This document shows positions 6,341 to 9,844 of a stretch of 9,844 bases of DNA, in pieces. Below the pieces are notes generated by a model. The model ran no database searches. It worked only from the letters and a program-made list of their open reading frames with translations, and was not told where the DNA came from. The translations under genes and the position numbers were made by a program. Numbering within the stretch: the stretch's first letter is position 1; each line of letters opens with the position of its first letter. The stretch comes from Deltaproteobacteria bacterium. GTDB taxonomy: Bacteria; Myxococcota_A; UBA9160; PR03. Location: positions 1 through 9,844 of the forward strand of contig JAGSPS010000135.1 in assembly GCA_018262315.1 (NCBI GenBank), in the 5' to 3' direction.

Positions 6341-7663
6341 ATGCAACGCCTCTCAGCAACCGCAGCCGCCGAGCTCGTGCGTCCGACCGACACGCTCGCC
6401 GTCCCGCTCGGTCCCGGGCAGCCGAGCGCCTTCCTCCACGCGCTCGGCGAGCGCGACGACTGGGTCGATCTCTCGGTGTTCGCCGCGCTGCTCGTCGATT
6501 TCTTCCCGCTCTTCACCCGCAAGGGCGTGCGGCTGCTCTCGGGGTTCTTCGGACCCGTGGAGCGCATGCTGGTCGCGGGCGGTCACGCGGTCTACTTCGT
6601 CCCGTCCGACTTCCGCCGCTTCGCGAAGCTGGCGCGCAGCATGGCGCCGCGCGTGATGGGCACCGCCGCCGCGCCGCCGGATGCGCAGGGTTTCATGAGT
6701 CTGTCGCTGCACGCGGGCGCCACCGTCGACGAGTTGCACCGCTGCGGTCGCGATCCGCGGCGCGTGCTGGTGGTGGAAGTGAATCGCAACCTGCCGCGTA
6801 CGTTCGGACTCCCGCCCGCGTTTCCGCACGCGCTGCACGTCGACGAGGTGGACGTGGTCGTCGAGAGCGAGCGGCCGGTGATCGCGCTGCCCGAGGCGCC
6901 TCCCGACGCCGTAGAGCGTCGCATTGCCGAACACGCGCACGCCTTCATTCCCGACGGCGCCACGCTGCAGACCGGGATCGGCGGTGTCCCCAGCCTGATT
7001 GCACAGATGCTGGCCGACGGCCCGGGTGGCGACTACGGCATCCACTCCGAGATGTTCACCGATGGACTGATGCATCTGCAGCGCGCGGGCAAGGTCAGCA
7101 ATCGCAAAGGTCTGCACGACGGCGTTTCGATCGCCACCTTCGCGCTGGGCACGCGCGCACTCTACGACTGGCTCGACGGCAACGAGGCCGTGCGATTCCT
7201 GCCGGTCGATCAGGTGAACGAGCCCAGCCTGATCGCGCGCAACCGCCGCCTGATCTCGATCAACGGTGCGCTCTCGATCGATCTGGTGGGGCAGGTGGTG
7301 GCCGACCGGATCGGCGAGCGCGAGCACTCGGGCATCGGTGGCCACGAGGACTTCGTGACGGGCGCGGCGTTCTCGGAAGGCGGTCGCGCCCTGATCTGCC
7401 TGCCCTCCACCGCGACCACGCCGCAGGGCTGCATCTCGCGCCTGGTCACCGAGTTCCCGCTCGGCACCTGCATCACCACGCCGCGCCATCAGGTGGACGT
7501 CGTCGTGACCGAGTACGGCGCCGCGGAACTCGCGGGCAAGACCGCGGCGGAGCGCGTGGGGGCGCTCGTCGCGATCGCACATCCGGCCGTGCGGGACGCC
7601 TTGCTAGCGCGCAGCCCCGAATTGCCGAAGATCCCGAGTGAGCCGGTCGAGCGGAGCACGTAG
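6341..7663 (+). CDS. Acetyl-CoA hydrolase/transferase family protein
   Basis: This 440-residue protein belongs to the family that includes 4-hydroxybutyrate CoA-transferase, acetate CoA-transferase and acetyl-CoA hydrolase, which move CoA between carboxylic acids through a glutamyl-CoA intermediate. Family segments appear in order: TGIGGVPSLI (211-220), GIHSEMFTDGL with the likely catalytic Glu237, KVSNRKGL (251-258), FLPVDQVNEPSLIARN, SINGALSIDLVGQV, GIGGHEDFVTGAAFSEGGRALICLPST (331-357, with the CoA-loop GGHEDF), and VVTEYGAAELAGKTAAERV (388-406). All are intact. The exact acyl substrate cannot be told. The enzyme is cytoplasmic and has no signal peptide. The next gene begins on the base after its stop codon, so the two are probably translationally coupled. 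Confidence 0.88.
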   Translation: MQRLSATAAAELVRPTDTLAVPLGPGQPSAFLHALGERDDWVDLSVFAALLVDFFPLFTRKGVRLLSGFFGPVERMLVAGGHAVYFVPSDFRRFAKLARSMAPRVMGTAAAPPDAQGFMSLSLHAGATVDELHRCGRDPRRVLVVEVNRNLPRTFGLPPAFPHALHVDEVDVVVESERPVIALPEAPPDAVERRIAEHAHAFIPDGATLQTGIGGVPSLIAQMLADGPGGDYGIHSEMFTDGLMHLQRAGKVSNRKGLHDGVSIATFALGTRALYDWLDGNEAVRFLPVDQVNEPSLIARNRRLISINGALSIDLVGQVVADRIGEREHSGIGGHEDFVTGAAFSEGGRALICLPSTATTPQGCISRLVTEFPLGTCITTPRHQVDVVVTEYGAAELAGKTAAERVGALVAIAHPAVRDALLARSPELPKIPSEPVERST

Positions 7664-8794
7664 ATGGACGACGCGGCGCTGTCCGACGCGTATCGGAGCG
7701 CCGTCGCCCGCGTCGGCGCCGCGGCGCTCGCCGCGCTCGAAGGCATGGAGGTCGCCGAGCGCCAGCTGCATCCGCCGCAGATCCCGCGGCTGCGCGAGCT
7801 GCTCGCCGTCCCGCGCGACCGTCTCGAAGCCGCGCTCGAGGCATACGCGGCAATCGCGCCAGACGACGCGTTGCTGCGTAGCTTCCACGATCGCCTTGCC
7901 CAGGGCGCCGGCGAGGCGCTTGGCGCTTTGGCGCTCTTCGTCGATCCCGGCGCGCCCCACGAAGCCACCACGCGCGTGCTCGGGAGCCTCGCGCGCTATC
8001 GCCGCGCCCAGGCGACGCTGTATCCGCTGCGCGCGATGTTGCCGGCGCTCGGCCACTACTTCGTCGAGCCCGCAGTGCGCGAGCGCGCGTTGTGTTTCGA
8101 TCCCGAGCCGCCCGCTGGGCTGCGCGTCGGCGTGATGGAGGCACCGGCTGCGCAGGGCGATCGCGGCGGCTTCTCGCTCTACGTACCCGAGTGGTGCGAC
8201 GGCACGACGCCGTGGCCGCTGGTCGTCGCGCTGCACGGAGGCTCCGGACACGGCCGCGACTTCCTGTGGAGCTGGCTGCGCGAGGCGCGCAGCCGCGGTT
8301 TCCTGCTGCTCGCACCGACTTCGCTCGGCTCGACCTGGTCGCTCGACGCGCCCGGCATCGACGCGCCGCGCCTCGCGTCGATGGTGGAGTTCGTCGCGCA
8401 GCGCTGGCCAGTCGATCGCGCGCGCATCCTGCTCACGGGCCTCTCGGACGGCGCCACCTTTACCCTGCTCGCCGGTCTGCTCGAGGGCGCGCCGTACAGC
8501 GCCCTCGCGCCGGTGTCGGGAGTGCTGCATCCGGCGAACCTCGGCAATGGGAATCTCGGCCGCGCGCGCGGCCGTCGGATCCACCTGTCGCATGGCGCGC
8601 TCGACTGGCTGTTCCCGATCGCGCTGGCGCGCCTTGCGCGTGACGAACTCGAACGCGCCGGCGCCGATCTGGTGTATCGCGAGATCGAAGACCTGTCGCA
8701 CACCTACCCGCGCGACGAGAACGACGCCATGCTGACCTGGTTCGACCCGGCGCTGGCGTTGCCGGGCCCGCGCCGCGCTGGAGGGCGGCGCTAG
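7664..8794 (+). CDS. Alpha/beta hydrolase (esterase/phospholipase-like) with long N-terminal region
   Basis: This is a 376-residue predicted serine hydrolase. The C-terminal half is an alpha/beta-hydrolase fold like the PHB depolymerase, phospholipase and carboxylesterase group. It has the oxyanion segment ALHGGSGHG (189-197), the nucleophile elbow GLSDGA with Ser261, LSHGALDWLFP with a likely acid Asp314, and EDLSHTYPRDE with His346. The first 150 residues or so are Ala/Leu/Arg-rich and probably helical, and I do not recognise a domain in them. There is no signal peptide, so it is probably cytoplasmic. ATG follows the TAG of the CoA-transferase gene directly, with GGAG at 7653-7656 inside the preceding gene. 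The stop overlaps the stop of the convergent HAD gene. The substrate is unknown; an ester or thioester is plausible given the neighbour. Confidence 0.82.
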   Translation: MDDAALSDAYRSAVARVGAAALAALEGMEVAERQLHPPQIPRLRELLAVPRDRLEAALEAYAAIAPDDALLRSFHDRLAQGAGEALGALALFVDPGAPHEATTRVLGSLARYRRAQATLYPLRAMLPALGHYFVEPAVRERALCFDPEPPAGLRVGVMEAPAAQGDRGGFSLYVPEWCDGTTPWPLVVALHGGSGHGRDFLWSWLREARSRGFLLLAPTSLGSTWSLDAPGIDAPRLASMVEFVAQRWPVDRARILLTGLSDGATFTLLAGLLEGAPYSALAPVSGVLHPANLGNGNLGRARGRRIHLSHGALDWLFPIALARLARDELERAGADLVYREIEDLSHTYPRDENDAMLTWFDPALALPGPRRAGGRR

Positions 8795-8811
8795 CCGGCG
8801 AGCACGCCCTC
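8781..8811. terminator. Inverted repeat spanning two convergent stop codons
   Basis: GAGGGCG (8781-8787) and CGCCCTC (8805-8811) are exact reverse complements flanking the CTAG shared by both stops. The structure would form in both transcripts. It lacks a T-run, so any terminator role is a guess; it may act as a 3'-end stabiliser. Confidence 0.25.
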
Positions 8812-9558
8812 GAGTTCGGCGAGGTCTGCGATCACATGGTCCGGGCGCGCACCCGTGTGGCTGGCGAGCGCCGCCGCGGGATCGCGGACGCGGCGCGTGA
8901 TCCACACCGTGCGGATGCCGAGCGCCGCCGCGCCGCCGACGTCGGCCTTCAGGTTGTCGCCGACGTGCACGGCTTCCTCGGGCGCGACGCCCAGCGCGGC
9001 CAGCGCCGACTCGAAGATCTCGCGGCGCGGCTTGCGCAGTCCGTGATCCGCCGAGATCACGACGGCGTCGAGCGACGCGCGCAGCTGCGTCGCCTCGAGG
9101 ATCACGAGCGCGCTCGGCGTCCAGGTCCAGTTCGAGCACAGGCCGATGCGAAAGCGCTGGTGCAGGCGGGCGAGCAGCGCGGCGTGATGCGGCGGCGCCA
9201 CCGCGATCGACTCGAGCATGCCCATGTGCACGCCCGTCAAGATTCTCGGGACCTCGGGATCCTCGATGCCGAGCGCCTTCGCGACCCGCGCGAAGCGCTC
9301 GAGCGTCGTGAACTCGCGATCGCGTTCCCAGTGCGTGGCGCGCCATTCGCGATCGACCGCGGCGAGCGCGCGCGTGAACTCAGCGAACGCAACCGCCGTG
9401 CGAGCGCCGATCGCTTGGTGCAGCGCGCACGCCGTGGACGGAATCTCACGCCCCTCGATCGCGACGCGCGGCAGCGTGTCCATCGAAAGGTCGACGAGCG
9501 TGTCGAAGAGATCGAAAACGACGGCGCGGATCGGCATCAACTGCGAATCGGATAGCAT
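8791..9558 (-). CDS. HAD-superfamily hydrolase
   Basis: This protein of about 255 residues is a haloacid-dehalogenase-like hydrolase of subfamily I with a helical cap. Counting from the internal Met at 9537, motif I is VVFDLFDTLVD with nucleophile Asp9. The +2 position is Phe rather than the Asp of DxD phosphatases, as also seen in dehalogenase-type members. Motif II is LCSNW (Ser135), motif III is the Lys169 of GLRKPRREIF, and motif IV is HVGDNLKADVGGA (Asp194, Asp199). The family hydrolyses phosphate esters or C-halogen bonds; the substrate is unknown. The start is uncertain. ATG at 9558 has a weak GGCGGG site, ATG at 9537 fits the motif I position best but has no site, and GTG at 9609 is possible. 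The stop shares CTAG with the opposing gene. Confidence 0.85.
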   Translation of the reverse strand: MLSDSQLMPIRAVVFDLFDTLVDLSMDTLPRVAIEGREIPSTACALHQAIGARTAVAFAEFTRALAAVDREWRATHWERDREFTTLERFARVAKALGIEDPEVPRILTGVHMGMLESIAVAPPHHAALLARLHQRFRIGLCSNWTWTPSALVILEATQLRASLDAVVISADHGLRKPRREIFESALAALGVAPEEAVHVGDNLKADVGGAAALGIRTVWITRRVRDPAAALASHTGARPDHVIADLAELEGVLAG

Positions 9559-9691
9559 GGCCCGCCCGTGGTGGCGATCGAACTCGACGCAGTGAGCAAA
9601 CGTCGGCACGCGCCTCGCGCGCGAGTAGCTCCACGAACATCCCGACTAGAAGCCTGACCGATGATGGATCACGTCTCTCGGAAGCGGACGA

Positions 9692-9844
9692 GTGCGGCGC
9701 GGGGGCGTGACGTTCGCCCAGAACGTCCTCGGCGGACGGGTCCACAAGCTGATTGCGGGGTTGTCAGCGTTGACCGGCGCGATGCGCGGGCCGCTCGGCG
9801 CGGTGCTCGCGGTGGCGCCCGCACCGCTCTCGATGCGGTCGACC
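9692..9844 (+). CDS. Possible 5' end of a plus-strand gene, open at window edge
   Basis: This frame is open from a stop at 9662-9664 to the end of the window. GTG codons at 9692 and 9707 are possible starts, and about 90% of its codons end in G or C. The peptide (VTFAQNVLGGRVHKLIAGLSALTG...) looks protein-like but I recognise no family, and no good ribosome binding site is present. A minus-strand frame that ends at 9646 shares the same third-codon positions and is equally GC-rich there, so the strand is not certain. Confidence 0.25.
   Translation, partial: MRRGGVTFAQNVLGGRVHKLIAGLSALTGAMRGPLGAVLAVAPAPLSMRST

Noticed and set aside
6353..7582. 409-codon minus-strand open frame opposite the CoA-transferase
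   Set aside because: It is a shadow of a gene with complete family motifs and has a low-complexity Arg/His/Gln-rich composition.
7604..9346. 580-codon minus-strand open frame across the alpha/beta hydrolase and HAD genes
   Set aside because: It overlaps two genes with intact catalytic motifs and gives a highly Arg/Ala-rich peptide; its length is explained by scarcity of stops at high GC.

Overview
The window is ordinary chromosomal sequence from a very GC-rich bacterium. Nearly every real codon ends in G or C, genes are tightly packed, and several have clear GGAGG-type ribosome binding sites. The gene mix includes a sphingosine-phosphate-lyase-like enzyme, a secreted beta-propeller/haem protein with an EF-hand loop, and a family CoA-transferase. 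That mix recalls uncultured Myxococcota, Binatota or other former deltaproteobacterial lineages, but this is an inference and no marker gene fixes the taxonomy.

Layout. (1) 2-754, plus: the C-terminal half of a PLP-dependent sphingosine-1-phosphate-lyase-like enzyme, cut by the window edge. (2) 860-3834, plus: one large exported protein of about 991 residues (YVTN beta-propeller, c-type haem region, IPT-like tail), broken by a single-base frameshift near 1901. (3) 6220 down to 3863, minus: a compact three-gene cluster in the order periplasmic FKBP-type prolyl isomerase, Gfo/Idh/MocA oxidoreductase, SixA-type histidine phosphatase. (4) 6341-8794, plus: an acetyl-CoA hydrolase/transferase-family enzyme followed with no gap by an alpha/beta hydrolase. 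(5) 8791 up to about 9558, minus: a HAD-superfamily hydrolase that overlaps the hydrolase gene by four bases. (6) 9610-9844: mostly unassigned, with a weak hint of a plus-strand gene running off the end.

The two minus/plus blocks diverge from 6221-6340, which carries three adjacent inverted repeats and the ribosome binding sites of both transcripts. The two convergent junctions (about 3834/3863 and 8791/8794) each carry a GC-rich inverted repeat without a T-run.

The genes do not form an obvious single pathway. The CoA-transferase and alpha/beta hydrolase pair looks translationally coupled and probably acts on acyl-CoA or ester metabolites. The minus-strand trio is an operon by spacing only. 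I found no mobile element, CRISPR array, tRNA, rRNA or phage gene, and no convincing new multi-gene system. The points most worth checking are the frameshifted haem/propeller protein, its non-standard second Cys-His motif and embedded EF-hand loop, and the hairpin cluster in the divergent promoter region.
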